A stretch of DNA of 64,000 bases, taken from positions 269,540 to 333,539 of the forward strand of contig JAJCXM010000034.1 in the NCBI GenBank assembly GCA_029263455.1, given 5' to 3'. Both the position numbers and the translations under genes were made by a program. Numbering within the stretch: the first letter of the stretch is position 1; each line of letters starts with the position of its first letter. This document shows, piece by piece, positions 15,891 through 24,787 of this stretch. This stretch comes from Holophagae bacterium (GTDB lineage: Bacteria > Acidobacteriota > Holophagae > Acanthopleuribacterales > Acanthopleuribacteraceae). Under the pieces are notes generated by a model, which was given only the letters and a program-made list of their open reading frames with translations, searched no databases and had not been told where the DNA came from.

Positions 15891-18794
15891 TTAAGGACTG
15901 GCCGATACCCTACACAGCCAATCAAGCGCTATTTCAGTAATGCTGTAACCCGATCCGCGAGACATAAGTAGCGCTTGATGGTACGTACGTAGGCGTTCGA
16001 TATAACTCCTGTCACCCAATTGCACCTTGGCGTAACTCAATGATGCTAGCGCACGCGCCATTCGGAAGTCATCATCGGGCAATCCGTAGCGACGACTGAT
16101 ATCGACGGCCTCAGAAGCACAACTTACCGCCTTTTCGAATGCTTCGTTTTCGGCATGGACCTCAGCCAATCCTGAAAGCCATTTGGCCAATCTAAGTTCG
16201 TTCACATTCATGGCATCAGGTCCTGATGATTCAACCAATTTACGCGCCAGTTCTACCGCCAGCACCCTCGTTGAAACCGCCTCAGCAAATCTTTCCTGTA
16301 GCATCAAAGCGTTACCCAGAAGATGTAAGTCGCCAATGTAATTGGGGTGATTGCGACCAAGTGCTACTTCATCGATCTCGAGTGCTTCTCGAAGGCAGAG
16401 CTCGGTAGAACCGGTCTTTCCCTGGAATTCATGAGCCATTGACAAGTTACGTAAACTGCCTGCCACCGAACGATGGTTTGGCCCTAGTAGTTTTCGTTGT
16501 AGCTCGACAACTTCAGCCAAATGTATCTCTGCTTGGCCCGGTTCACCGGCAAAATTGAGGGTCGCGCCCAGATTGGCAAGGCTAGCGACGACCTCAGGAT
16601 GAACCTCACCATAAATGGTCTTCTTGAGTTCAACGCAGCGTGCAAAAACTGCGGCAGCTTCATGGAAGTGCCGCTGTTGAAACTGCACGCCTGCCAAATT
16701 TGAAAGCGATTTAAGCACACGCGGATGGCTCGCAGGAAATAGCCTTTCGTCGATCGCAACTGCCTCCTGTGCCAAGCTTTCGGCACGGTCGACTTGCTGC
16801 AGGTGCAATTTAACAATAACGAAATGCGAAATAATGGTACTGAGCTGCGAAGATGGTTGGCCAGAGGCCAATTTCTTTGACATTTCATAGGCCAGCTCTA
16901 AGGACTTATTGGCCTCATCATATTGAGCGGAATCATCTAAAATAGCGCCCAAATTAGACCAACATTCCGCCACCAATTCGTGTTCGGGTCCAAACAAAGT
17001 TTGACGCGTTGATAGAGCGTCCCGTGCCCAAAGCTCCGCCTCTTCGCAGTCGCCCAGCGCCTTTAAGCACCACGCCATCATGACTTTAAATTCTGCAAGA
17101 TCCCCTGATTCCAACTGACGGCTCTTGTCTTGGACAACGTCCTCAATGACTTCTATGGCTTCGGCGTATAGACCCAGTTCGTATTTGGATTTAGCCAGAT
17201 ATAGGTGTGCACGATCTCGCGCTTCAAACGTGAGCGGCAGCGACGGATCACTCACTACTGAATGAAGCAAATTTGCCGAAGTATCATAATCACCCAGCGA
17301 GTGGTAAAGCCTACCAAGAGTTACAAGAATTCGACTGCGTAACACGTTCTGTTGCTTTAGGTCCGTTTCGACAGCAAGTCGCATGCGATCAATGTCTTCG
17401 CGACGCAGATCCTTATTGGTTTCGTTACTACCGATCTCTCGTTCGAACATAGAGCGCACCAGGAATTCGGTTGCCGCTTGTGTGGTCTTTCGTTCGTTCT
17501 CTGCCGCTACACTGCCTCGCCAAACTGAAAACCCACTCGCGCCCATTGCCATGGTTATTACCAACCCGATGGCAAAAGCCTGCTTATGACGTCGTACAAA
17601 TCGGCCCATGAGATAAGGAAATGTTGGCGCACGTGCTTTGACCGGCAACCCAAGTAGGAATGATTCCAAGTCCATGCGAAATGCTTCCACCGACTGGTAT
17701 CTGCGTTTTGCTGATACTTCCAGTGCCTTGGCCACGATCAAATCTAAATCACCACTTAAGCGTGTTCGCATTTGATTGGGAGACACGGCACGTGCCTTGG
17801 CTTGTTCCAACGCGTCGGTTGACGACCAATGTGCATGCTGTGCGCTTGCATTCAAATGATTGCTACGCTGAAGATCATCTATGATTTCTTTGCTTGAAAG
17901 CCCTTGCCAATCTCTTGGGCGAACGCCTGCTAATAACTCATAAAGGATGACGCCCAACGAATAGACGTCTGACGAGGTTGTATTCTTTTGGCCTGCAATC
18001 AATTCAGGACTTGCATAATTTAGCGTCAACCGACGATCAGAAGGATGTGTCGTCGTATTCTGAGATTTAGTGGTGCTGACAGGTTTGGCTATTCCAAAAT
18101 CGATGAGCTTGATGTCACCTTCGGCAGTCACCAGAATATTATCCGGCTTCAAATCACGATGGACAATTAGGTTTTGATGGGCATATTCAACGGCTTCACA
18201 CACTTTGCTAAACAATTTCAAGCGATCATCGACGCGCATTGTCTTATCGTCGCAATACACCGTGATTGGCGATCCGATTACTTTCTCCATTAATATATAG
18301 GCATGTCCCGTTTTCGTTTGCCCAGCTTTGACAAAACCCGCTATAGCGGGATGGTCCAATTGCTGGAGCAGAGCCTGTTCTCGCTGCGCTACTTCTATTT
18401 GGTCTGACGGTGATTCATCACCCCATAACAGTTTCAATGCCATTTCTTGTTCAGGCTGGTCGTCGGACGTCACATCCAAAACGACACTTGTCCCACCAAT
18501 CCCCAATACAGAGTGCACTTGAAATCCATCAAACGACCGGCCGACCCATTCCCGTCCCAAACCATCGCCCGACAAACTCAATAGCGGTGATTCCAAAAAA
18601 TCACCTTCAATCGCCGACTGATCGTGAAAAGCCAACATGCTTTCAACTTGCTCTTTTAACTCCTGTTTGCCAGCTAAGCGAGTTTCGATCAGTTGGTGAC
18701 GCTTGTCTCCTGCGACACTCAAACAGTCATGGAAAAGGTCCCGAACAACACGTTGGTGGTCCTCAGGGTGATTGGGTTCATCTAGGCTATTCAC
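15891..18794 (-). CDS. Membrane Ser/Thr protein kinase with TPR sensor region
   Basis: A 967-residue protein. The kinase domain lies at about residues 85-370: a glycine-rich loop (GIGGTSVVLDV), catalytic Lys in MALKLL, HRDLKPDNILV, DFGIAKP, and an activation segment ending YASPELIAG. A single membrane helix at about 405-425 (FAIGLVITMAMGASGFSVW) follows. The C-terminal 500 residues are tetratricopeptide repeats of the kinesin-light-chain type (WSNLGAILDDSAQYDEANKS), presumably outside the cytoplasm. The GTG at 18794 overlaps the stop of the ECF sigma gene and has GAGG upstream, so I prefer it to the ATG at 18818. Coupling to the sigma factor suggests that the kinase controls it. Confidence 0.9.
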   Translation of the reverse strand: MNSLDEPNHPEDHQRVVRDLFHDCLSVAGDKRHQLIETRLAGKQELKEQVESMLAFHDQSAIEGDFLESPLLSLSGDGLGREWVGRSFDGFQVHSVLGIGGTSVVLDVTSDDQPEQEMALKLLWGDESPSDQIEVAQREQALLQQLDHPAIAGFVKAGQTKTGHAYILMEKVIGSPITVYCDDKTMRVDDRLKLFSKVCEAVEYAHQNLIVHRDLKPDNILVTAEGDIKLIDFGIAKPVSTTKSQNTTTHPSDRRLTLNYASPELIAGQKNTTSSDVYSLGVILYELLAGVRPRDWQGLSSKEIIDDLQRSNHLNASAQHAHWSSTDALEQAKARAVSPNQMRTRLSGDLDLIVAKALEVSAKRRYQSVEAFRMDLESFLLGLPVKARAPTFPYLMGRFVRRHKQAFAIGLVITMAMGASGFSVWRGSVAAENERKTTQAATEFLVRSMFEREIGSNETNKDLRREDIDRMRLAVETDLKQQNVLRSRILVTLGRLYHSLGDYDTSANLLHSVVSDPSLPLTFEARDRAHLYLAKSKYELGLYAEAIEVIEDVVQDKSRQLESGDLAEFKVMMAWCLKALGDCEEAELWARDALSTRQTLFGPEHELVAECWSNLGAILDDSAQYDEANKSLELAYEMSKKLASGQPSSQLSTIISHFVIVKLHLQQVDRAESLAQEAVAIDERLFPASHPRVLKSLSNLAGVQFQQRHFHEAAAVFARCVELKKTIYGEVHPEVVASLANLGATLNFAGEPGQAEIHLAEVVELQRKLLGPNHRSVAGSLRNLSMAHEFQGKTGSTELCLREALEIDEVALGRNHPNYIGDLHLLGNALMLQERFAEAVSTRVLAVELARKLVESSGPDAMNVNELRLAKWLSGLAEVHAENEAFEKAVSCASEAVDISRRYGLPDDDFRMARALASLSYAKVQLGDRSYIERLRTYHQALLMSRGSGYSITEIALDWLCRVSASP

Positions 18795-19390
18795 GAATCT
18801 GCGCCTCGCAATTCCCACCTCAAGCTAGCCTTCGCATAGGCCCACATCTTGACAGTGGTGGTTCGACCCAAATTGAGCGATTTCGCTGCTTCATCAATGC
18901 TTAGGCCGCAAAAATATCTTAGCTCTACTAACTTAGATGCAATAGGGTCCTTCAACTCGAGCTTTGTCAAAGCCTGATCAATGGCCAAAATATCCGCCGT
19001 CGAGCGCTCCTGACTAAGAGCCAGGCCCTCATGAAACTCCACAAATTCTTTTTGGCCACCGCGCTTCTCGCTATTATGCCGACGCGCAGCATCAACTAAC
19101 ACCTGCCGTACAAGCATTGCTGCGACAGCCAGGAATTGACTGTGGTTTTCCCACTCGTAATGTTGCACATTTCTCAATCGCAGGTAAGTTTCAGACACGA
19201 GTTCGGTTAACTGAATTCGACTTGGATGGTGGCTTCGAAGAACATTGGCAGCCAAACCGCGAAGCTTTGGATAAACACGTTCAATTAGTTCTCGGCCCGC
19301 TTCCTCGTTGCCAGCGCTCCAAGCACAAAGTAGCCGGGTCAGTGGACCCAACGTGGTTTGTGACGTATCTCTGCAAGCAGGTTCAGACAT
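18791..19390 (-). CDS. ECF RNA polymerase sigma factor (Sig-70_X6-like)
   Basis: A 199-residue sigma-70 protein with region 2 (LTELVSETYLRLRNVQHYEW, FLAVAAMLVRQVLVDAARRH) and region 4 (YFCGLSIDEAAKSLNLGRTT). The spacing and the KRGG loop are those of the TIGR02999 group, which in Acidobacteria and Planctomycetes is typically linked to Ser/Thr kinases instead of anti-sigma factors. The start codon has CGAGG five bases upstream. Its stop overlaps the start of the kinase-TPR gene. It probably directs a small regulon in response to phosphorylation, but no target promoter can be assigned. Confidence 0.9.
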   Translation of the reverse strand: MSEPACRDTSQTTLGPLTRLLCAWSAGNEEAGRELIERVYPKLRGLAANVLRSHHPSRIQLTELVSETYLRLRNVQHYEWENHSQFLAVAAMLVRQVLVDAARRHNSEKRGGQKEFVEFHEGLALSQERSTADILAIDQALTKLELKDPIASKLVELRYFCGLSIDEAAKSLNLGRTTTVKMWAYAKASLRWELRGADS

Positions 19391-19540
19391 TTACACCTCG
19401 AAAATTCGTTTGAAACTGTTTAAACAAAAAGATCGCTATGCCCACAATCTACCACAAATTTAGAACAAGACTCACTTAGCGTTGGCTGACAGATTGGGTC
19501 CTATCTGTTAGGCTTTGCTGGATTGATATTTGGGTGAATT

Positions 19541-19957
19541 ATGGGTGATATTGACGATTTAGTAACAGCACTCTATGAATGTGTTTCTTTCACTGCAAAT
19601 GGTCGACCTGACTGGGACGGTTTACGCGGGCTGTTCCTGGAAGGCGCTCAATTGGTCAAAGCAGACGATGATATACAACCTGATAAATCAAAACTGAGCG
19701 TCGATAGATTTATCGCATTGTCTGAATCGTTTCTAAGACAAAGTGACCTTATTAATACGGGTTTTCGTGAAGTGGAAACCATGCGCAGAACAGAACGTTA
19801 CGAACGCATAGCCCATGTCTTTAGCAGCTACGAAGCGCACGCCGACGCCGAGGAAAAGAGCCTCATCGCCCGCGGCTCCAACAGTATCCAAATGGTCTTG
19901 CAGCATAAACGATGGTGGATCGTTTCTTTACTGTGGGACGAAGAACGACTCGACTAG
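19541..19957 (+). CDS. NTF2-like/DUF4440-type small protein
   Basis: A 138-residue cytoplasmic protein with an NTF2-like layout: an N-terminal helix (DLVTALYECVSF), RPDWDGLRGLFLEGAQLVKAD, and paired strands ending in GSNSIQMVLQHKRWWIVSLLWDEE, the typical final strand of SnoaL-like/DUF4440 domains. The role is unknown; no catalytic signature is evident. It starts 150 bp from the divergent ECF sigma gene and ends 90 bp before the GntR gene, apparently a single-gene transcript. Confidence 0.7.
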   Translation: MGDIDDLVTALYECVSFTANGRPDWDGLRGLFLEGAQLVKADDDIQPDKSKLSVDRFIALSESFLRQSDLINTGFREVETMRRTERYERIAHVFSSYEAHADAEEKSLIARGSNSIQMVLQHKRWWIVSLLWDEERLD

Positions 19958-20009
19958 TTAAATAGTTCGAGATCTTTTGTATTGCATGCAACCTTGCCCT
20001 GATGTTAGC

Positions 20010-20027
20010 GTATTAGTTGACTAATAC
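20010..20027. promoter_or_regulatory. Perfect 18-bp palindrome, likely GntR operator
   Basis: GTATTAGT-TG-ACTAATAC is a perfect inverted repeat ending 20 bp before the GntR start codon. YtrA-type GntR repressors bind palindromes of this size in their own promoters, so autoregulation of the following ABC operon is a reasonable inference. Confidence 0.65.
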
Positions 20028-20047
20028 ACCAACACGGTCGTAGGGTT

Positions 20048-20428
20048 ATGCTCATTCAAGTAGAACATCATTCCGGTGTGCCGGTTTATCGCCAAATCAT
20101 TGAACAGATTTCGTTTCATATCGCATCTGGGTTAGTGCAGGTGGGAGATGAGCTGCCTTCCGTTCGCCACCTCTCTAAGGAACTGCACATCAATCCCATG
20201 ACCATATCCAAAGCTTTTTCGTTCTTGGAGCATGACGGTCTGGTTGAAAGGCGACCGGGACGACCGTTAGTCGTCGCGCAACAGCCTGAACCCCAAGAAT
20301 ACACACAGAAATTGGCGCTAGTGACGGAGGAGATAAGGGCAATAACGCTCAAATCCATTCAACTTGGCTTGACCTTTGAACAGATGCAGACCGAATTCAA
20401 ACGACTATGGGACGAGGTAGATTCATGA
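20048..20428 (+). CDS. YtrA-subfamily GntR transcriptional repressor
   Basis: A 126-residue regulator with only a winged helix (GVPVYRQIIEQISFHIASGL, DELPSVRHLSKELHINPMTI, then HDGLVERRPGRP) and a short C-terminal helical dimerisation part. That is the YtrA subfamily layout, with no large effector domain. Such repressors usually control adjacent ABC genes and respond to cell-envelope stress. A palindrome sits directly upstream and the ATP-binding gene overlaps its stop (ATGA), which supports control of the ABC operon. GTAGGG serves as ribosome site. Confidence 0.9.
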   Translation: MLIQVEHHSGVPVYRQIIEQISFHIASGLVQVGDELPSVRHLSKELHINPMTISKAFSFLEHDGLVERRPGRPLVVAQQPEPQEYTQKLALVTEEIRAITLKSIQLGLTFEQMQTEFKRLWDEVDS

Positions 20429-21291
20429 CCACATGTGAGACCTTGAAACTCACTAAGAAATTTGGCTCAAATATCGCCCTGGATGAGGTTAGTGTTTCAT
20501 TCAAGGAAGGATCCGTCGTTGGTCTTATCGGCCTCAACGGCAGCGGAAAAACGACCTTATTGCGTCATCTAACGGGCATGATTCTGCCCACCTCTGGTCA
20601 GTGTTTGACCTTTGGCAAGCAGGCCCATCAGCTTGAATCTCCCGATCTCGAACGCATAGGTTTTGTGCACCAGGAACAACGCCTGCTTGAGTGGTTCACG
20701 GTAAGCCAGCAACTGGATTATCTTTCTCGATTCTTCAAACGTTGGGATGCAGACTTGCAAAAGCGACTGTTAAGGGATTTTGATCTAAACCCTAAGGCAA
20801 GAATCGGCGCCCTTTCACCCGGTAACTTACAGAAACTCTCGGTGATTGCTGGGGCGTGCCATCGTCCTGACTTTCTCATCATGGATGAGCCTGCTAGTTC
20901 GATGGATCCGATCGCACGCAAGGCATTTTTGGCCCTACTATTCGAACTTTTAGAGAGCGAAAATCAAACGGTTGTCATTTCTTCTCATGTTTTAACGGAC
21001 ATTGAGAAAGTCGTGGATCACGTGGCCTGTTTACATCAAGGTCGTTTGATAGAAGATATGCCGTTAGATGAACTACGCGAGTCGTTTAGTGAATGGAACC
21101 TGATCGGGGCAACCACATTGCCCGTAGATGTCACTTACAGTCTTGACTGTCAAAGCTATCAGGGCGGCATCAAACTCATCGTACGCAACCCAACAGAGAC
21201 GGGCCAGGCTCTTGCAAAACGATTGGGCGCCGTATGGCAGTCAAGGCCACTCAATTTAGACGAAATATTCCCGCTTTTGGTAGGCAAATAG
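20425..21291 (+). CDS. ABC transporter ATP-binding protein (YtrB-like)
   Basis: A 288-residue ATPase with Walker A GLNGSGKTT (about residue 36), Q-loop in HQEQRL, a signature-like LSPGNLQKL that departs from the usual LSGGQ, and Walker B FLIMDEPASSMD followed by a switch His in SSHVLTD. The ATG overlaps the GntR stop, with GAGG upstream; a longer form from 20407 would lie inside the repressor gene. It probably pairs with the membrane protein encoded next. YtrB-type systems act in envelope stress or export; the cargo is unknown. Confidence 0.9.
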   Translation: MTTCETLKLTKKFGSNIALDEVSVSFKEGSVVGLIGLNGSGKTTLLRHLTGMILPTSGQCLTFGKQAHQLESPDLERIGFVHQEQRLLEWFTVSQQLDYLSRFFKRWDADLQKRLLRDFDLNPKARIGALSPGNLQKLSVIAGACHRPDFLIMDEPASSMDPIARKAFLALLFELLESENQTVVISSHVLTDIEKVVDHVACLHQGRLIEDMPLDELRESFSEWNLIGATTLPVDVTYSLDCQSYQGGIKLIVRNPTETGQALAKRLGAVWQSRPLNLDEIFPLLVGK

Positions 21292-21293
21292 AA

Positions 21294-22628
21294 GTGTCAC
21301 GTTTGTACTTTTCCCTGCTCTGGCGTCCGGGAACACTGCTTTGGTTGTTCTGGATTGCGGGTATCAATATGGGTTTCTCGAATTTCGACTTTGGACGTCA
21401 AATTCTACTTGCAGTCACGCCCCTATTTGGCGGATTACTGCTCGCCCAGCCAGTCAGAGATTTGCAATCGCGCGATATGTCCTGGGTACTGCCGTCCCTT
21501 AGACGTCGGCTGTTTCCGTCACTGATCGTAATGTTGGCCCTTTGCAGTGCAATCACTGTATTGGCGTTACAACCCAAGCTACCTTTTGTTGTGGGTTTTG
21601 GCCTGGCATTCATGTTTGCCAGTATCGGCAGCTCACTCAAGACAGACCAAGTCGCCTTCGTTCAATTCAGACCAAATTTCTCGCTCGTCAGTTGGTCACT
21701 GTGTTTTGCGGCCTGTGTACGTTTTGATCTGGTGTTGCATATGGCAGCCACCCTGCCAATACAAACGCTATTGGTTAGCACATTGGTGACCTGCATTTAT
21801 TTACATCATGTCACCTCAATAGCGACGCACCGAACGCTCATGCAAGAGAACTTCTTCTCGCTGCTCAACTCGTTGAACCCTAAAGCACTCGGAACCTATA
21901 CGCGTCAAATTAGAGCCTCAAGATCGAGTAACCGAGTTCATTCATTTGGATGGGTTCATTTTGGGATGGGCACTGCAGCTTGGATACGCGCGTCGTACTT
22001 GGAGTCATTTGGCTACTTGGGATTTGCACACTTTATGTTTCGATTTGTCCTAATAGTCGGCTTAATTACGCTGGGTCTCGGTGTGAGTTTCGCCAGAGGC
22101 ATTTGGGGTTCACTCATTCCACTATTGGTGTTGGTTTTCGCTTTCCAATATCCTCTACGTGTTCGCGCCACCTTGCCACGTCCCATGGCACGCAAGAATT
22201 TGTGGCGATGTGTCTTGTGGGCATCTTGGGTTGAGACCATCGTTTTGATGTCCATCGTCGTCGCATTACTCAGCCTATTTGAGTTTTGGAAGCCTCCCGT
22301 TATTCAGGTTTCTGAACAGTTTCGTTTTGCTTACGAGTCTCCGCGCAATTTATGGCCATGGCTCGCTAGCACGTTCACTTTCTTGCCAATCAGCCAATAC
22401 GCACGTCGTCGTTATGGTTTTTCGATTTCATCGATTCTGTTCGTTCTGGCTATCTCATTTTTTCTGACCACAGGCTACACGTGGTTACTCAGCAAAGGAA
22501 CAGCTGATTTCAGTCCAATCGCACGAACATGTCTGATGGTGCTGGGCAGTTTAACTAGCCACACGCTTTACGTTTTTCTGATTAGAAACTACGCCAAGAG
22601 CGTCGATATAAAACCAAACTCAACATAA
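21294..22628 (+). CDS. Membrane partner of the GntR-linked ABC system
   Basis: A hydrophobic protein of about 444 residues with about ten membrane helices (LLWLFWIAGINMGF, FVVGFGLAFMFASIG, LVIGLITLG-type segments). It has no recognisable signature beyond its position. I place the start at the GTG at 21294, three bases after the ATPase stop, since the longer form would overlap that gene by 57 bp; the ribosome site is weak for both. It presumably forms the transmembrane domain of the exporter. Conservation is likely low, and a standalone membrane protein cannot be excluded. Confidence 0.7.
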   Translation: MSRLYFSLLWRPGTLLWLFWIAGINMGFSNFDFGRQILLAVTPLFGGLLLAQPVRDLQSRDMSWVLPSLRRRLFPSLIVMLALCSAITVLALQPKLPFVVGFGLAFMFASIGSSLKTDQVAFVQFRPNFSLVSWSLCFAACVRFDLVLHMAATLPIQTLLVSTLVTCIYLHHVTSIATHRTLMQENFFSLLNSLNPKALGTYTRQIRASRSSNRVHSFGWVHFGMGTAAWIRASYLESFGYLGFAHFMFRFVLIVGLITLGLGVSFARGIWGSLIPLLVLVFAFQYPLRVRATLPRPMARKNLWRCVLWASWVETIVLMSIVVALLSLFEFWKPPVIQVSEQFRFAYESPRNLWPWLASTFTFLPISQYARRRYGFSISSILFVLAISFFLTTGYTWLLSKGTADFSPIARTCLMVLGSLTSHTLYVFLIRNYAKSVDIKPNST

Positions 22629-22658
22629 CAAAGACTCAGGTTTTTCAAGGGGGACTCT

Positions 22659-23447
22659 ATGATTGAAGTGATTAATCTTGAAAAGAAATTCAAGATTAAA
22701 AAGAAAAGAAAGAACAATTCGGAATTGGATCCGCGAGAACATGGCGGTTATTTCCATGCAGTGCGCAAGGTGGATTTCACCTGCCAGAATGGTCACATTC
22801 TTGGGCTGCTTGGTCCAAATGGCGCTGGCAAAACAACGGTGCTACGTATGCTCTCTACCGCGATTAAGCCAACGGCTGGCGAAATCAACATTCATGGGTT
22901 CAACGCCATCCATGATCCACTTGAGATTCGCAAGCAGATTGGATTCCTTTCAGGGGCTACGGGTCTTTACGGCCGCTTGACCGCTAAGGAGATGATCGTC
23001 TATTTCGGCCGCTTGCACGGCATGGACGCGCTCGCCTGTCAAAAGAGGCTCGAAAGCTTGGTGGACATATTAGAAATGGGCAGTTTCCTGGATCGTCGCA
23101 ACGACAACCTCTCGGCCGGCATGAAACAGAAAGTCAATATTGCGCGCACCCTCATCCACGACCCAAAAGTAATTGTCTTTGACGAGCCAACAACCGGCTT
23201 AGATGTAGCTGCTGCGGAAGCCATCATTCGCCTCATTGAACAATGTAAGAACGAAGGAAAAACTGTGCTGTTCTCTACACACCACATGCATGAGGTGGAA
23301 CGGCTATGCGACTCAATCGTGCTCATTCACGAAGGGCTAGTCACTTTTACGGGAACCGTGACGCAAATGAAACACCAATCCGGCCAGGCCCAAATGGACA
23401 AAGCCTTTCTGGCGCTAATTGGTAAGGAGGACCTGCATGTTGCATAA
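22659..23447 (+). CDS. natA: NatA-like ABC transporter ATP-binding protein
   Basis: A 262-residue ATPase with Walker [11 protein letters not shown]-loop region [15 protein letters not shown], signature LSAGMKQK, Walker [13 protein letters not shown] and switch His in STHHMHE. It closely follows the pattern of NatA, the ATPase of the sodium-exporting ABC system of Bacillus, including the Lys-rich insertion near residue 15. A GGGGGAC ribosome site precedes the ATG. It overlaps the permease gene by 11 bp and so is translationally coupled to it. Sodium or small-molecule export is inferred from the family. Confidence 0.88.
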   Translation: MIEVINLEKKFKIKKKRKNNSELDPREHGGYFHAVRKVDFTCQNGHILGLLGPNGAGKTTVLRMLSTAIKPTAGEINIHGFNAIHDPLEIRKQIGFLSGATGLYGRLTAKEMIVYFGRLHGMDALACQKRLESLVDILEMGSFLDRRNDNLSAGMKQKVNIARTLIHDPKVIVFDEPTTGLDVAAAEAIIRLIEQCKNEGKTVLFSTHHMHEVERLCDSIVLIHEGLVTFTGTVTQMKHQSGQAQMDKAFLALIGKEDLHVA

Positions 23448-24648
23448 CATCTTAATCATTTTCCTGAAGGAATTTAAGGAAGTCATCCGCGATCGCAAGA
23501 CGCTAATTTTCATGTTAGTCCTCCCAACCGTGGCTGTGCCATTGCTCATCAACGTGATGACCGAGTTCATGATCAAAGCAGAGAAAAAGGCTGCCGAAGA
23601 AACCTTACGCTATGCGGTTATTGGGGAATCCAATTTACCCGACCTGGCCGACCTCTTCATGCAAGATACGGGATTCCAACAAGTCATCATTCAAGACGAA
23701 TCGGAAATCCGAGAGGCCATCGCAGACGAACGCATAAAGTTCGGGCTGGTCTTTCCAGACGGAGCGAACCAATTAATCGTGGACGGTGGACAGCCCAGTA
23801 TCAAGCTTTACTACAACAACGCTGCTTTGGTGAGCCGTGTCAAGCGGCGTGCCAGCCAAATCATCAACGATTACTCCGATCACATCCGTGACGAACGCCT
23901 TGCAACCTATGGGGTCAGCGGTGGTTATGCACGCGACAAAATCCTAAACCCCGTGGCACTTGAAGAATTGGGAACAGCCAATCAGCGAGAATTGATTGGC
24001 GAACGATTTGGTGGCATGTTGCCCTATCTATTCATCATCTTCAGTTTCATCGGCGCGCTCTACCCTGCTATTGACCTGGGCGCTGGCGAAAAGGAACGCG
24101 GCACTTTGGAAACTCTATTATTAACACCGGTTCCTCGCCTGCATTTGGTATTGGGCAAATTTTTTGTCATCTTCAGTACTGGCGTCATTTCGTCAATACT
24201 GAGCGTGGCCGGCATGGGGCTCTTCCTGCTCGCTAAGGGTAAGAACGTAACGGGTCCGATGGGCGAAATCCTGTCGTCCATAAGCGCCGTCGACTTGGCA
24301 TTAGTGGGTGCCATGCTGATTCCGACCGCCGCCATATTTGCCGCTTTACTGATGAGTATTTCCATTTACGCAAAGAGTTTCAAAGAGGCTCAGTCATATG
24401 CGACACCTTTGAACATGCTGTGCATTTTTCCCGCGATTGCAGCCATGCTTCCCGGAGTCGAGCTCAATTGGAAAACTGCCATTATCCCTATCACCAACGT
24501 TTCTTTGGCCATCAAGGAGCTCATCAAAGGAACCATGGACTATCAAATGACGATTGTTATCCTAACTTCCACCTCTTTGATTGCCGGGGCCTTGATTTGG
24601 TTTTGTACCATATGGTTTGAACGCGAATCCGTATTGTTCCGGGAATAA
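23437..24648 (+). CDS. natB: NatB-like ABC-2 type permease
   Basis: A 403-residue permease. It has an N-terminal helix after KEFKEVIRDRKTL, the ABC-2 hallmark. A large extracytoplasmic domain spans about residues 45-190. Five helices follow at 195-400, with GAGEKERGTLETLLLTPVPR between them, another clear ABC-2/NatB signature. AAGGAGG lies just upstream of the ATG at 23437, so the 23419 form is rejected. Together with the ATPase it forms an exporter. A hairpin immediately after the stop probably ends this transcript. Confidence 0.9.
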   Translation: MLHNILIIFLKEFKEVIRDRKTLIFMLVLPTVAVPLLINVMTEFMIKAEKKAAEETLRYAVIGESNLPDLADLFMQDTGFQQVIIQDESEIREAIADERIKFGLVFPDGANQLIVDGGQPSIKLYYNNAALVSRVKRRASQIINDYSDHIRDERLATYGVSGGYARDKILNPVALEELGTANQRELIGERFGGMLPYLFIIFSFIGALYPAIDLGAGEKERGTLETLLLTPVPRLHLVLGKFFVIFSTGVISSILSVAGMGLFLLAKGKNVTGPMGEILSSISAVDLALVGAMLIPTAAIFAALLMSISIYAKSFKEAQSYATPLNMLCIFPAIAAMLPGVELNWKTAIIPITNVSLAIKELIKGTMDYQMTIVILTSTSLIAGALIWFCTIWFERESVLFRE

Positions 24649-24656
24649 CCAGCACC

Positions 24657-24680
24657 GGCCCGGGTTCCTGAACCCGGGCC
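24657..24680 (+). terminator. Strong hairpin after the natB-like gene
   Basis: A perfect 10-bp GC-rich stem (GGCCCGGGTT / AACCCGGGCC) with a 4-base loop starts nine bases after the permease stop. No T run follows, so it may slow or terminate transcription only partly, or protect the 3' end of the message. Confidence 0.6.
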
Positions 24681-24787
24681 ACGCCACCTATTACTCCGTT
24701 AACGCCCCATTTCGTCCGTTTCACGCCAAATAGAAAGCAAAACAGTCCTTGCCACGTTCATTTATTAATGACATTGGGAGGATTATC

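Noticed and set aside
15891..15970. Possible frameshift or truncation at the end of the kinase-TPR protein
   Set aside because: The TPR pattern continues to near the stop and the length is in the range of kinases of this type; no continuing homologous frame is visible downstream.
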